The notes under the pieces: model-generated
What the model was told of the DNA's origin: nothing
What the model saw: the letters and a program-made list of their open reading frames with translations, nothing else
The model's database searches: none
Made by a program: the position numbers and the translations under genes
NCBI RefSeq assembly: GCF_048773025.1
Contig: NC_133547.1
Location: 5,094,001-5,158,000 of the forward strand
Source: Camelus bactrianus
Lineage: Eukaryota > Chordata > Mammalia > Artiodactyla > Camelidae
Reading direction: 5' to 3'
Length of the DNA stretch: 64,000 bases
Shown: positions 45,300 to 59,042 of the stretch, one piece after another
How positions within the stretch are numbered: position 1 is the stretch's first letter
Layout: each line of letters opens with the position of its first letter

Positions 45300-47600
45300 G
45301 GAGGGCCTTAAAGGGCCAGGTACGTGGTAAGTGAGGAGGAAGGACCCTGATGGAATAAATAGGTGAAACAATGATAAAACAAAACCAGAAGCAATGCTGT
45401 TACGCTGGAATTGAGCAGTAAGCGCTATCTCGAGCAAAACGGAGATTCAGCTTGCTTTCGGTCACACGCTAGTAAGAAGCGGAGCCAGGATTCGAACCCT
45501 CATTTCCTATCCCTGTTTGACATAAGCTCCCTCTTTGGGATAGGACGTAACCGGAGAAATGAGACCTACATGCTAATCACAGTCGCCAGGAAAGGAAAGC
45601 CAGCCTTCTTGATAAAAATCTTTCGATTCCAGCCACCTGGCCTTTGCTTGCACCGTTTCTTCTACATCAAATAACCACTTACCCTAGACCTAGTCCAAAG
45701 GCCACCTCCTCTAAAAAAAAAAACCCTCCCCGACCAGCCCCACCCCGACCCTTGCAAGGAAGCAATAATGTTTTCCGGGTCCCCAATCTTACTCTCCACC
45801 TCCTTGCCTCCAGGCAACATCTAACCTGCTTCGGGATCTCACAGTTCTGTTCCTCCCTGTGTCCAGGCTCTGATTACCCTAGTTACAGTCTCTCTCCGTT
45901 TCTATTCCCTACCCCTTAAAACCGAGAGCCCTTCAAGGGCAGATACTGGTTCTGCATCACCTCAGGTCACCAGCATTATAAGGGTTCGAGAGAACTCAGA
46001 AAGTGAAAGCTAGTCTCTTGGATTTCTCATTCTTAAAGTGGGATGTTGTGATTCCCCACTACCTCCAGCAGTCCTGTAGCAAGTCCTAATGGTTCTCCCT
46101 CCAAAACACATCATAAACCCATTCACATCTTCCCATCCCCACTACCCCCACCCTCCTTAGAGTCACCACCGCCCCTGCCTAGACAATGGCAGCTTCCAGT
46201 CTTGTACAATCTATTCCCCAACCTGCAGACGCAGTGCCCTTCTTAAAACATAAATCAAATTATATCACACTTCTGCTGACAAATATTCAAAGTCATCTCA
46301 AAGTTCTAGCATTAAAAAAAGAGAGAGAGAAATAAAGAAAGAAAGACCAAAGTCTTCACTGCAGCTCACAAGGTACTATACAATCTGGCTCATTCGTATG
46401 TCTCCATTTAAAGTGCAGGCTCTGGAACTGGGGTTCAAATCCCATGGTTCTACTTACTAGCTCTATGACCTTGAGTAACTTACTTTGCCTCTCTGAGGCA
46501 CGTTTGATCGTCTGTAAAATGAGGATTAAATAAATTAGAATTATTCATTAACATAGGCTGCTATTTTTATAAAATTGACTAGTATTCCTCAGAGCTGTCA
46601 AGACTAGAAAAACAAGGAGAGACTGAGCAACCGCTGCAGACCAGAGGCGACTAAGGAGAGGATTCAGTGGGATTCTGCATTGGATTCTGGAATAGAGAAA
46701 AAGGGGACATTCAACAACTATGCTTGCTCTTTGGACTTGTTGGCCTCTCGGCTGGAAATACTCACCTCCCAGATCTGCTGACTCATGCCCACAGCTTCTT
46801 TCCTAACCGTCTTATCTAAAATAACCCCCTGCCTCTGTGCCTCTATGTCCCCTTGCCTTGTCTTCACATCTTCACAGTTCTCATTCACATAGGAAATGTA
46901 CTATTTGGGTCCGGTCTGTCTCTCTCCTAGCATGTGAGTTTCACCACCATGTGTCTGTTTCATCCAGGACTAGATCCCCAGCGTCCAGCCTGGGGCCTGG
47001 CCTATCGCAGGCACTGAATAATATTTCTTAAATGAATAGATAAAAGAATGGCTATTGCTTCTCAACACTGCTACCACCACCACCAGGCAATAACAATAAG
47101 TAACTCTCATTGGTTAAGGCTCACCGTCATAGTCCAGATCATGTGGTGACTACTTTACACACGTGATACGTCTTCTAAACCTCACATAAACCTGGAAGGT
47201 AATGTTAGCCTCATTTCTCAAAAGCATAGAGACTAGAAGGACTTAAGCTCACAAAGTAAGTCAGAGACATGGCCTAGAATGGAATCCAGCCCCTAAGATT
47301 CCCAGCCTGTCTACTCAACCTTCTGCGCTCGGAGTGTCCAGATATCCAGATTTCCCTAAATGTCCCTTTAGCCCTAAAAAATACCATCAGGCCCCCCTGA
47401 GGACAAGGCCCAGAAACAGAGGTGGAGAGAGAGGAGCGGATAGAACTTCTGGATCTGAGGGAGGAAGGGCCTGCGCTCCCGGGTCTGAGGGAGGACGGAG
47501 CTCAGATGCAGGGCTCCTGGATTTCGGGGAGGTGGGGGCTGCGACCTGAGATACGCAGAGCTGAGGAATCGCAACCGCAAGAACCCAGCCCTGCACGCTT
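45300..47600. other. Gene-free stretch between the orphan promoter and C19orf84
   Basis: No coding exon is seen. A MIR-like segment lies at about 46405-46560 ('ctctatgaccttgagtaact', 'tgtaaaatgaggattaaa'). The rest is unassigned. Confidence 0.4.
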
Positions 47601-47619
47601 TCCCGAGGCTCTGCGCGGC

Positions 47620-47700
47620 CCACAAGCCACGCCCCTTCTAACAAGGCCCCGCCCACTTTCTTTTAGACCCCGCCCCACTCTCTGGGCCCTGGAGAAATCC
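47620..47700 (+). promoter_or_regulatory. GC-box cluster, likely C19orf84 promoter
   Basis: Two CCCCGCCC elements and a related CACGCCCC lie at about 47626-47672, 60-100 bases upstream of the C19orf84 start codon. They would bind Sp/KLF factors; use as the promoter is inferred from position. Confidence 0.5.
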
Positions 47701-47730
47701 AGTCGAAGGTGCTAGAAAAGACTTGTGAAG

Positions 47731-49048
<1,318 letters not shown>

Positions 49049-49796
49049 GGGCCTGAGGGTCCTGTACACCCCTGACTCCGGAAGGGCCCCTTGAGGGTCT
49101 CCAGGAGGGTGACCTTAGCCCTGCCAGAGATAACCCAAGAAACATCTTACTCCCATCCCTCTCCCCCCAAAACCACAGCCTCAGAAGTGGGTCCTCTGAG
49201 TCAGCTGGTGAAACTCGGACCTGACTTAGGATCCCAAAGCAGCCAAAAACAAAAAACAAAAACCAAAACAAAAACCCTGGACCTCATACCTGTACTGAAA
49301 CCTCTTCTCAATCCTGACACCGTCCCCAACTACAGCGACAACCCTCACCTCACTCTCAACACCCAGGGCTCCTCCAGCCCATCCTCAACCCCATTCCTAA
49401 CCCAGAAGGCATTCCTGCCTGCTCTACTGGTCCCATCCCATCCATGCACGCTCTCAGTACCATGCTTCCCAACACAGTCATTCCTGTCCTGTTCTTATCC
49501 CGTCTCCACCCCAGCCTCCCTCCTTCCCAGCTCCCTCATCCTCTTTCCCCATCTACCTCAGGCCAGCCCAGTCCTTATCCTTAGCTTCACCTAAACTCCA
49601 GCCCCCCAAACACCCCCTCCCCGGTCTTCAACGCTTGCCAGCCCCACCTGGTCCACAACCTCCTTCCTGTCCCAAGTGTGACATGCCTGGTGACCCCACC
49701 TGCAAAGAACCCCATTGGCCCAACCTCTCTAGACACCTGCAGCCCTCACCCCATTTCCTGCCCTGGGGGTGGGGGTGGTGAGGAACCGGCTTGAAC

Positions 49797-49802
49797 AATA
49801 AA
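49797..49802 (+). other. Polyadenylation signal, C19orf84
   Basis: AATAAA about 750 bases after the stop codon, followed by a GT-rich segment ('cttgtgtctgtgtgtgct'), the usual downstream element. Confidence 0.7.
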
Positions 49803-50099
49803 TGGCTGAGCATCCCTATGTCTTGTGTCTGTGTGTGCTTAACACAGCTGGGCGGACCTAGTGGGTGCCGTGAGTGAGGCCTGTGAGAGGGGGTGGGAGG
49901 GTCGCTGGGAGGGTGACAGAGAGAGGCCAGTGGGGCCAGGGGCTGTGGAGAGGGAGCACCCGGATTCCTGCTTCAGCAAATTCCATCTGGGGCCTCTGCC
50001 ACCACTGCACTTCTGCCTGCTGGAAGCTACTGGGCTGTGGGGCCATTGTGCGGGGAGGCTTAAGGGATTTGGGGGACCCGGGAGGCAGAGAGGCCAGTG

Positions 50100-50170
50100 A
50101 CCTGGCTAGGCTCAGTCTGCACAGAGGGGCTGAGGCAGACGGAGGGTTCAGGTCAGGCTCTGTCACACAG
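50100..50170 (+). promoter_or_regulatory. LIM2: Possible noncoding first exon end of LIM2
   Basis: Human LIM2 has a noncoding first exon. A good donor (CACAG/GTAGGT) stands at 50170-50171, and the coding exon starts at 50603 behind a clean acceptor. The assignment rests only on spacing and the donor. Confidence 0.35.
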
Positions 50171-50608
50171 GTAGGTGCCAGGCACGGGACCTCCTCCCCC
50201 AGGACCTAGGTGGCCAGTCCTCCAGCTCCTTCCTCTCCCGGGGACTTGGTGGGGTCCTAGCCCCTAGCTCCCTCCTCATATAGGACCTGGGAGTCCAGGC
50301 CCCCGGCCCACTCCTCTCCACAAAGACTTAGCATCCCAGTGCCCAGCCCTTTCTTGGCTTAGGACCTAGGAGTCTAGGCGCCCAACCCCTTTCTCCCCTA
50401 GGACCCAAGGGTCTAGATCCTCAGCATCTCCTCTCCCAGACTCAGGAGTCCAGATCACTAGCTCCCTCTGCTCCCCAGACCCAAGGTCCGGGCGACCAGC
50501 TTCTTCCTTTCCCTGGGACCTCATGTCCCAGACCCCAGTCCCCTCCTTCCTCAGGACCCTGGACTCCAGCTCCTGACCTCATTTCTCTCTCCTTCCCCAC
50601 AGATCACC

Positions 50609-53600
50609 ATGTACAGCTTCATGGGTGGTGGCCTTTTCTGTGCCTGGGTGGGGACCATCCTCCTGGTGGTGGCCACAGCGACGGACCACTGGATGCAGTA
50701 CCGGCTGTCAGGGGCCTTTGCTCACCAGGGCCTGTGGCGGTACTGTCTGGGCAGCAAGTGCTACCTGCAGACGGAGAGCATCGGTGAGGCTCCGGGGCGG
50801 GGTCTGGGCTGGAATCAGAGCCTCCTGCAGGGCGGAACCTCACAGCCAGAGGGCAACCTCTTTTGCAAATGTAGAACCCTGTGGCTCAGAGAGGGAAAGG
50901 GTGCAGCTCAGGGTCACTCAGCATGAAAGGTGCAGAATTGGGATTTCAGTATTTTTTTCCTAGTACAATTACAGGATGTACTGATTTAGAGGTTGGGTAG
51001 AGAGGTGAACATAGAGGTCAGGTTCAGCTGGGGCTGGGGGTGTCAGAACAGCATTTTCTAAATATCTGCAATGTATCAAGAGCTCTGTTAGGTACCAGGC
51101 AGATACAGAAGCGATACGGACCGTACATTTGCTTAATACTGGATGAGATATTTTTAAATACTTGCTGTGTGCTAAGCCATGTAATATATATGTGCATATG
51201 TATATGTGTGTATGTGTGTATGTATATGTGTATATAGGTACATACATGTATATATTACACTATATATTGTAAGGGGGATAAAAAAGTACTTACATTATAA
51301 GGCTCTTGCAATCTGTATTATATAATATATAGTATTATAATATATTTTATATCTCTATGTACCTCTTTCTACATAGGTATATATTTATATATATGTACAA
51401 TTGTCCCTCAGTATCTTCAGAAAATTGTTTCCAGGACCCTCAGTGGATACCAAAACCCCTGGATGCTCAAGTCACACAGTCAGTCCTCCGTTTCCATAGT
51501 TCCATATTCTCAGTTCCACATCCGCAGTTCTTCATCTGGGGATTCAACCAACCGCGGATCGTGTAGTATTGTATGTGTTTATTGAAAAAAATCCACATGC
51601 AAGTGGACTTGTGCAGTTTAAACCCATACTGTTCAAGGGTCAACTGAATATATGTATATATGGAAAGAGAGATACATAGAGATATACAGTGTGTTACATA
51701 ATATATTATACAATATACATTATATAATACATTAATAAATTAATAATATATAGTATATCATGTTTTATATTATATGTATCCAATAATAGTGGCGGTAATA
51801 ATAATAATAACTGACATGTATTGTTACTGTGTTTTATGTGCTATTCTAAGTGTTTTGGCTGGATTAACTCCCTTTGGTGCCCCAGCAACACAAAGAGGGT
51901 GCTCCCGTTGTGTCTTTGAGTAAGACATGTTACTGGACCTCAGAAAGCCAATTCTCTTGAGGGGGGTTTGGGGGGAGTGGCCAACCCTTGGTGAGCCCTG
52001 TGATGTGACAGGCCTGTGGCAGGAGACTTAGCGTACCTCATCTCCCTAAACCTTCCTGTTTGCTGGGGTAAACTGAGGCAGGGAGAAGTGGAAAGACTTG
52101 TGGTGGGCCTCCAGCTTCACAAAGCAGTCTGCCTGACTTTACACATCCTTTTCATTTCTGGCTGTCTTTCTTGTCACACTTCTACCATTCCTCCTGCTTC
52201 AGACTGGGAACACCCCCAAGAGACATCCCCAAGACCCCCAAGGGTCTTATCTCTGCTGGGGATGGGGAGAGAGCGCGGCAGATGGAGGTCTTCAAGTTCA
52301 TCTGACAGCTTCTTGACCACAAGACTGAGAACCTCAGTGACATAACTCACCCCGACTGATTCTTGGGTGTTTGTCCAAACAACTGGTTTGACTTGCTCAT
52401 CAATTGTATAACTGGCATAATTTTTCACCAGTCTTAGAGCAGGAGTCCTGAGCTTGCTTCCCAGGGGCGAAACCCAGCCGAAGACGTATATGTATAGTGT
52501 TTTTAAAGTTTCCAAAGTCATTGCCAGTTTTTAAAAAGGAGGGAGTTTGCAGAGGCGAAGGAGGAGCTACGTCTGGGATACACAGAAAGGCAGGGCATCC
52601 CTGCCCTCAGAGGTAGCCTCGTTCACCACTGAGGGCGGGGGAGGCATGGCAGTGACCCTGGGGTGCTCCCACAGCATACTGGAATGCCACCCGGGCCTTC
52701 ATGATCCTGTCCTCCCTGTGTGCCACCTCCGGCATCGTCATGGGCATCATGGCCTTCGCTCAGCAGCCCACCTTCACCCGCCTCTCCCGGCCCTTCTCCG
52801 CAGGCATCATGTTTTTCGCTTCCAGTGAGTGTATTGCCCCCTACGCCTACCCCTCTCCCCAGCTCCCTGCCCAGCTCCAACCCCAATCCGTCCTCACCCC
52901 CTACACCACTTTCATTCCCTACTTCTCCTCCCTCTCAACTCCACCCGCATCCAAATCCCACCTCCAACCCAACCACAACTTCGTGATTATTTCTAATACT
53001 AGTCGTTTCTGACACCAGCGAGGCGTACTGCCATTCAGGTCCGGCACTCACCACCCAGAGCTGGCAGCAGACCCCACAGGTTTAAAGGCATGGTTCCCAA
53101 CAAGACTGCCCCTACTTCAGCTGCAAGTCGGGTCCCCAGCCCACCTGCACTTTTAATCAACTGGCTACAGATTCAGGGGTTCCCAGGACCCACTCAGTTT
53201 CCAAAAAATTTGCTAGAGCATCTCACAGAACTCAGGAAAGCATGATGCTTGCAATGACAGTTTTATTATAAAGAATACAACTCAAGACCAGCCAACTAAA
53301 GAGATGCACAGGATGAAGCCAGACAGAGTCCTGAACTTGGAGATTCCATGCCCTCTCCCCACAGAATCTGGGCACATCACCCCCCAGCACATCCATACAT
53401 TCATCAGCCAGGAAGCTCCAGTGAACTTCAGCATTCAGAGTTTCTATTGCAGTTTCATTACAAGGACGTGGTTGATTTAATCATTGGTCACGTGACTGAA
53501 CTCAATCTCCAGCTCCCCTGTCCTCTCCAGAGTTTAGACTGATACCAGGAGGCTCAAAGCCCTAACCCTCTATTCCCACAGTTGGTCTTCTGGTGATTGT

Positions 53601-54373
53601 CTCCCATCCTGAGTCATCTTTGCTCATCAACATAAACTCAGGTGTGATCCAAGAGGCTCAAGAACAACAAAAGACACTCCTATTACTCAGAAAATTCCAA
53701 AGATTGAGTTTCCCTCCCGGGAGCCAAAGACCAGTCAGGTTCTTTGTGACACAATACAACACTGCCCCATCCCCACCCAGCTCTGCTCCCCATTCATTTT
53801 TACTCCCACTTCCAACTCAGCCTCCATCCTTACCCATATCCCTACCCACACCCACCCAACCTGTACCCCCTTCTCAATCTCATTTCCACCCTCATCTCTA
53901 AACCCAAATCCACCCCTTTCCCACCCACACCCCCCCTGCCCTCTCTCTCCAGCCTTTTTTGTCCTGCTGGCCTTGGCCATTTACACTGGAGTCACCGTCA
54001 GCTTCCTCGGTCGCCGCTTTGGGGACTGGCGCTTTTCCTGGTCTTACATCCTGGGCTGGGTAGCCCTGCTCATGACCTTCTTTGCAGGTACTGGGTTTGG
54101 GGGTGGCAAGGTCAGTGTCTGTGGCAGAGCAGGAAGCACTTAAGAGGGTGAAATACTGGGGAGTCCCCCAGGACTGAGCCAGAAGGCAGACTCTAAGCCC
54201 TGTGGACACCAGGGAGAAACGGGATGCTGTGTTGGGGTCTTGGGCTGGGAATGGGGCTGGGAGAACTTGAGGGGGGTGGTGGGTGGTCAACTGGGGTCTC
54301 TTCTCATGTAGGAATTTTCTACATGTGTGCCTACCGGATGCATGAATGTCGGCGCCTGTCCACTCCCCGCTGA
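50609..54373 (+). CDS. LIM2: Lens intrinsic membrane protein 2 (MP20)
   Basis: Four-pass membrane protein of the PMP22/claudin family, abundant in lens fibre cell junctions; human mutations cause cataract. Coding exons 50609-50783, 52675-52824, 53953-54087 and 54312-54373 close in phase to 173 aa, exactly the human length. The start MYSFMGGGLFCAWVGT, the extracellular W..GLWRYC signature (GLWRYCLGSKC), the second-helix 'ATRAFMILSSLCATSGI', the 'FSWSYILGW' fourth-helix start and the end 'HECRRLSTPR' all match. Membrane spans fall at about residues 4-24, 66-86, 98-120 and 140-160. Intron 2 contains an LTR-like fossil and C-rich tandem repeats. No defect is seen. Polyadenylation signal at 54641-54646. 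Confidence 0.97.
51397..51650 (-). mobile_element. Tigger-like DNA transposon remnant
   Basis: The + strand runs 'tgtccctcagtatcttcaga', 'ctggggattcaaccaaccgc', '...tactgttcaagggtcaactg', the reverse of a well known TcMar-Tigger-type nonautonomous element. In LIM2 intron 1, followed by AT-rich simple sequence to about 51780. Confidence 0.6.
52830..52985 (+). repeat. C-rich degenerate minisatellite, left part
   Basis: Units like 'ccaacccc' and 'tccctacttc' repeat with almost no G on the + strand. The same texture resumes at 53750-53950, on the other side of an LTR-like insertion, so this is probably one array split in two. Confidence 0.6.
52986..53750. mobile_element. LTR-like fossil, copy 2 of 3
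   Basis: Shares 'ttattataaagaatac', 'ggttgatttaatcattggtc', 'tgaactcaatctccagc' and other blocks with the copies at 35.7 and 54.9 kb. It lies in LIM2 intron 2, within the C-rich array. Old; family unsure. Confidence 0.6.
53751..53948 (+). repeat. C-rich degenerate minisatellite, right part
   Basis: Continuation of the array at 52830-52985. It runs up to the pyrimidine tract of the LIM2 exon 3 acceptor at 53953. Confidence 0.55.
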
Positions 54374-54640
54374 GCCCAAATGTATGCCCCAACTTCATCT
54401 GGAAGTTAAAGTGAGGTCACTGAAGAGGAGGGGGAGGGTCTAGAGGCCTGAAATCCTGATTCCTAGGGGCATGAGGGGGCTCGGTCCCGGACTCTGGGTG
54501 GGGGCCCCTGACTCCTGTGTCCCAAGAGGGAAGGAGCAAGAATGGGGCCTGGTGGAGGCAGTTGAGAAGACCCAAAGCCCCACCCACCAGGGAGGTTGTT
54601 AGAGAAATGGGTTATCCATTAGAACGACTTTCTGGAGTCT

Positions 54641-54646
54641 AATAAA
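54641..54646 (+). other. LIM2: Polyadenylation signal, LIM2
   Basis: AATAAA about 270 bases after the stop, followed within 30 bases by a GT-rich segment ('gaagtgtggtcc'). Confidence 0.75.
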
Positions 54647-54865
54647 ACTGATTGAAACTATTGAAGTGTGGTCCCTGAGAGGCTGGGGTGGAGAGAAACA
54701 GGGGTGAGTGTGGTAGGTGGGGTGGGGGGTGGTTGCATTATAGTAGCCCAACCCGCCCCGTTTCAGTAGGGATGGGCAGAGAGGTAAACCACACAGTCCC
54801 TGCCCTCCTAGGTTCAACTTCCAGGAAACCGATGTGTAGGTCTAGTTCTGGTGTGTTTTCTTCCC

Positions 54866-55625
54866 GTCACCAAGCAGTTAACTCGACTCTGACACTATCT
54901 ACCTGGAGAAGGGGTCAGATCAGACAAGTTAAAGACTCAGACTGATAAGACTACCCCGCAGCCCCCCCAGTTCAGCCACCAATCACAGGTCCTGTTTGTC
55001 ACCTGTGCTTCTGACCAACCAGCAACAGGCTGGAGGCTCCCACAACCACCTCCATGGGCTTAATTAATTTGCTAGAGCTGCTCAAAGAACTCAGAGAAAC
55101 ATTTCACCCACTAGATCACCAGCTCAACATAAAAGGATGTAAGTCAGAACAGCCAGATAGAAGGCGTGCATGGAGTGAGGGAAGTGGGGAGGGGTGTGAG
55201 CTTCCAAGCTCTCTCCAAGGGGGCCACTCTCCCCCAGAATGCATGTGCACACCAACCCGGAAGCTCTCTGGACCTTTTCCTTTGGGGGGTTTTTATGGAA
55301 AGCTCGTTACATAGGAGGATTGATTAAATCACCGGCCATCGGTGACTGGACTCAATCTCCAACCTCTCTCTCCTCCCAAGAGCTCAACCAGGTGGGACTG
55401 CGAGTTCTAAGTTTCTAATTGTGTGGTTGGTTCCCCTGGCAACCGGCCCCATCCATCAGTTACCTAGGGGCTTTCCAAAAGTCACCTCATTGGCATAACA
55501 AAAGACACCTTGACCGCTCTCAGCACTTAGGAAATACCAAGAGTTTTAGGAGATCCAGGCCAGAAATGAGGACAAAGACCCAATATATATTTATTCCAAA
55601 TCAGAATATCACAGTAAGATAATGG
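54866..55625. mobile_element. LTR-like fossil, copy 3 of 3
   Basis: The most complete uninterrupted copy: 'accaagcagttaactcgact', 'gaccaaccagcaacaggctg', 'ggccatcggtgactggactc', 'ttggttcccctggcaaccgg', ending near 'caaatcagaatatcacag'. Old; family unsure. Confidence 0.6.
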
Positions 55626-55689
55626 AGTCACTGAAAATGAGACAGGAAGGGAGGGGACAGGGTTACAGACATTCAAGGAATGACACAGC

Positions 55690-56215
55690 AATTAATACCA
55701 AGATGGTGGGAGATTTGACTTCCAGTTGAGCTTTCTTATGTACTCACTGTAATATATTAGCATGGTAAATGGCACTCCCACAGGTGCCATGACAGGTCAT
55801 AAAAGGTCAAAAAGTGGGTGGTGGCCCAGTTCCTGGGAATCCCCACCCCCTCTCCAAAGTAGTTGGAATAACCCTCCCACTTGTTAGCACGTGAAGTTGC
55901 CGAGCTCATAAAAACTAACAGCTTCCACACCTGGTGGCCGCTCTCCTTTCTGACTGAGACGGACAGCACTCTGTCGGTGGCATGTGGATCTACTGTTACT
56001 TTAAGCTAAGCACCCAACCCCGTGCCACTTGGCCTTCCTCTTGCTTTCTGAGACAGCCTGCACTCTGTCTCTGGAGTATGTCTCTCTCCGAATAAATCTA
56101 CTTGTACCCAATGGTGGCTGGCTCTTGAATTCTTAACTGCACGGAGCCAAGTCGGGGGGCACATCCCAGGGACTCAACTGAGACCAGGGACGTAGCTGTC
56201 CTCTCACCCAACTTT
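55690..56215 (+). mobile_element. LTR fossil, class I (ERV1)-like
   Basis: Has LTR architecture: a promoter-like 'cataaaaac' near 55910, a CT-rich R-like region, 'gaataaatctacttgtac' as polyadenylation region near 56090-56110, and the conserved 'gctggctcttgaattctt' stretch after it. It resembles a solo LTR of a gammaretrovirus-like family; the exact family is uncertain. Confidence 0.5.
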
Positions 56216-57290
56216 TTCCTGTATCAAAAACACCTTTGAAAAAAACAACCTACCTGCCCACGCACGCCGTCTCCAGTTGGCTCCCAAGCTCCTGGCCCCT
56301 CCCTGGATGGGTTCCTCCAATTAGGGACACTGGAACTCCGACCTGCACCTCCTTCTGCACCTGCCTCTTCACCCGTCATTCATGACCTTGACCTTCTCTT
56401 CATCCACTCTTTCATTAGTTCACCCAACAAACTGATGCCAACCGTCATGAGATTTACTAATGCTTATCATTTTTAGCAAGGCTAGTTCCAATAATAAGAA
56501 TATTTACTACAGCCTATGCTAGTAACTGTTATATTAATAGAGGCTTACTCTCTAGAAATATTTATTGGGGCCTCCTCAAATAACAATAATACTATATTTA
56601 TAGAGGCTTCTGCTAATAATAATAGGAATGGAGGCCTCCTTGTAATTATAATTTATTGAGGACAATTTAAGTAGAAATATTTACTGAGGTTCATTCGAGT
56701 CATTGTATTTATAGGGGCTTACTCTAGCAATAATCATGTTACACTTATTATGCCAGACTCCTATCTCCAACTTCTTACTCAATATTTCCTCTTGAAAAGA
56801 AGAGGCATCTCAAATTTCACATGTCTAAAACTGAGTTCCTGATCTCTTTCACCCACCACATCGGCTCCTCCCACAGCCTCCCTCATCTTAGTAAATGGTA
56901 AAAGAAAAAAAAAAAACAAAAAAACTCCATTTTTAGCCAGCTGTTCAAGCCAAAAACATTAGGATCATCCTCCTCCATTGCTTTCTTTCCGTTACATCTT
57001 AATGTCTGATTCATCAGCAAAAGGTATTGGCTCTACCTTAAAAATGTGTTCAATATTTGACTCTTTGCTTAACCACAGTTACCCAGTTACCCCTGATCCA
57101 AGCTGCCATCAGCTCTCACCTGGCTTATTGCCACAGTCTCCTATCCAGCTCTGCCTCTGCCTTACCCACCCCACCCCCAATCCCCCACCCTTGCAATCCA
57201 CTCTCTACACAGTATCTAGAGGAATTTTTATTAAAACATAATTCAAATCATGTCCCTCCTCCGCTCTAAGCCCTCTAGAGACTTGGACCT
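56216..57290. other. Gene-free, partly AT-rich stretch
   Basis: 56420-56760 repeats variants of 'ataataataatatttactgagg', perhaps an expanded fragment of an old SINE or LINE end. 56760-57260 resembles a common repeat end ('cttacatcttaatgtctgat...', 'ctgccatcagctctcacctgg'). No gene is seen. Confidence 0.35.
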
Positions 57291-57840
57291 GGAGGTGGGA
57301 CGCAGATAAAAATGGAGAGGCGGAGGGTAAGGTGGGAGGGGGGTTAGTTTGAGGTAGGAATTATATGGGTTGGGGGAGAAGTATGAAGATAGAAGTGGGT
57401 GTGGGACTGGGGCTGGAGCTGGGGTTGGAAATGCCATCTGGTGTGGGGATGGAAATGAAGATAGGGTTCAGTGTCTGGGTGAGGATGAGTTTGGGTTTTT
57501 GGGATCAGGTTGAGTTTGGGAATAAGAATGGGGTTAGGTTAGAGGACAGGGATAGGGTTAAATTAGGGGGTGGTGTTGGGGTTAAGGAATGGGCTGTGTT
57601 GGGTTTGAGGGTGGGATTGAGTTTAGAATTGGGGTTTGGGAATAAGAGTGGTTAGGTTAGGTTTGGAAATTGAGATGAGGTTGAGTTTGGGGCTGGAGCT
57701 GGCGTTAAGGATGGGGTTGAGTCTGGGGTTAGGTTTGGGAATGAGAATGGGATTGGGTTGGAGGAAAGGGATGGGGCTAAGAATGGGACTGAAGCCACAG
57801 CCAGGATGGGGCTGGGTTTGGGGTTGAAGTCAAGATGGCA
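57290..57840 (+). repeat. G-rich degenerate minisatellite
   Basis: About 550 bases of units such as 'gggttaggtttgggaatgag' and 'tggggttgagtctgg', G/T/A-rich with few C on the + strand. It is the strand-mirror of the C-rich arrays in LIM2 intron 2. Many GGG runs could form G-quadruplexes; that is inference. Confidence 0.7.
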
Positions 57841-57879
57841 GATGGGCTCTGGGCTATGACTCCTGTCACCACACGCCCA

Positions 57880-58002
57880 CGGCCCCGACTTCCTGAAGTC
57901 TGTCTGGCTGCTCCTCACAGGAGCCACGTCCACCACCATTTTTGTGATGGTGCTTTAGCTGCTCATGACCTGGATCCTCTTCTGGGAGCCTGTCCTCATA
58001 GG
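57880..58002 (+). pseudogene. Possible relic of a membrane-protein exon
   Basis: One frame reads 'SVWLLLTGATSTTIFVMVL', a TAG, then 'LLMTWILFWEPVLI', ending at a good donor (GTATGT at about 58002). It is strongly hydrophobic and lies between two four-pass genes of the PMP22/claudin family, so it could be a remnant of a lost neighbour. No matching exons are confirmed; 58447-58734 has a Pro-rich open frame of unknown meaning. Confidence 0.25.
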
Positions 58003-59042
58003 TATGTTTTCAGGAGTGGCCAGTTACCCCCTCGGGGAGGATCTGGGTGAGGGATGAGGGCCTGCAATCTAGAGTCTCCAACCAAAGAGGACCCAGCCTA
58101 TTGGATCTCGCAGGGCCAGTCTCCTGGTGTGGGAGGAGGTCTGGAGCGTCCATCCCTGACACCCTTTACTCCCCATCCCGACTCCCTGACCACAGAAACC
58201 CTGATCTTGGTGATAGCCCACCAAGCTGAAGGCCCCGCTTAAAGCAGAGCTATCTGTGAACTCATTTATCAGAGGAGGATGTGGGCACGTCTTCCCCTCC
58301 ACAAACTCTTAGAGTTGTGATCACTGTTTATCTGCCCTGAGCACAAGCTGCAAGCATGGATCTGGGAGTCTGAGGGCCCCTGCCCTCAAAACCTGGAGTC
58401 TAAGCCTCTGACTCCTTCCTCTTTCAGCCCCAGGCATCCTGATCTCTTGCCCCCTCCTTTGGTGGAGACCATAGAGTTGAGACCCCCATCTCCTAGAATG
58501 GAAGGTTTCAGAACCCACACACAGGAAAGCATGATGCATCCCCCACTGTCCCCTCTGGCCACACCCCCCCTCCTATTTCAATCACACCCTGGCCTCACCA
58601 CATCTCACCTCCGGGCCCCCCAAGCCTCTCTCTCACCTCTTCCAGGAAGCCCCCTCTGCCGCCAAGGGCTCCTAGGGCTTCTATATAGACAGAGAGGCAA
58701 GTTCCAACCACCATCCAAACCACTGACGAGGTGACATCTTCAGTGCCCTCCCCCCCAACACACACGCTGTGAGGGGAACCTCAGGGAGGTGGGGTGGGGT
58801 AGATGCAACCCAGGAAGGGAGGATGTGTGACAAGAGTCAGCTGCTAGGAACTGGGTAAAGCTAAACCAGCCCGGTCTTAAGGCGCTCCGGCCCCCAGGCC
58901 ACCCCGGCTGCTTGCTGGTTTCTTTCTTGAGCTCAGAGGACCTAGGAGTCCGGGGGCACAGCCTCCTCCTCTCTCAGAGACCCAGAAGTCTGGATTACCA
59001 GCCTCTTGATCACCCAGGACCCAGAAATCCCGCGCTCACCTG

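Noticed and set aside
45064-45674. Short open frames within and after the CCAAT-rich block
   Set aside because: No similarity to known proteins, low-complexity or chance composition, and no splice-site support.
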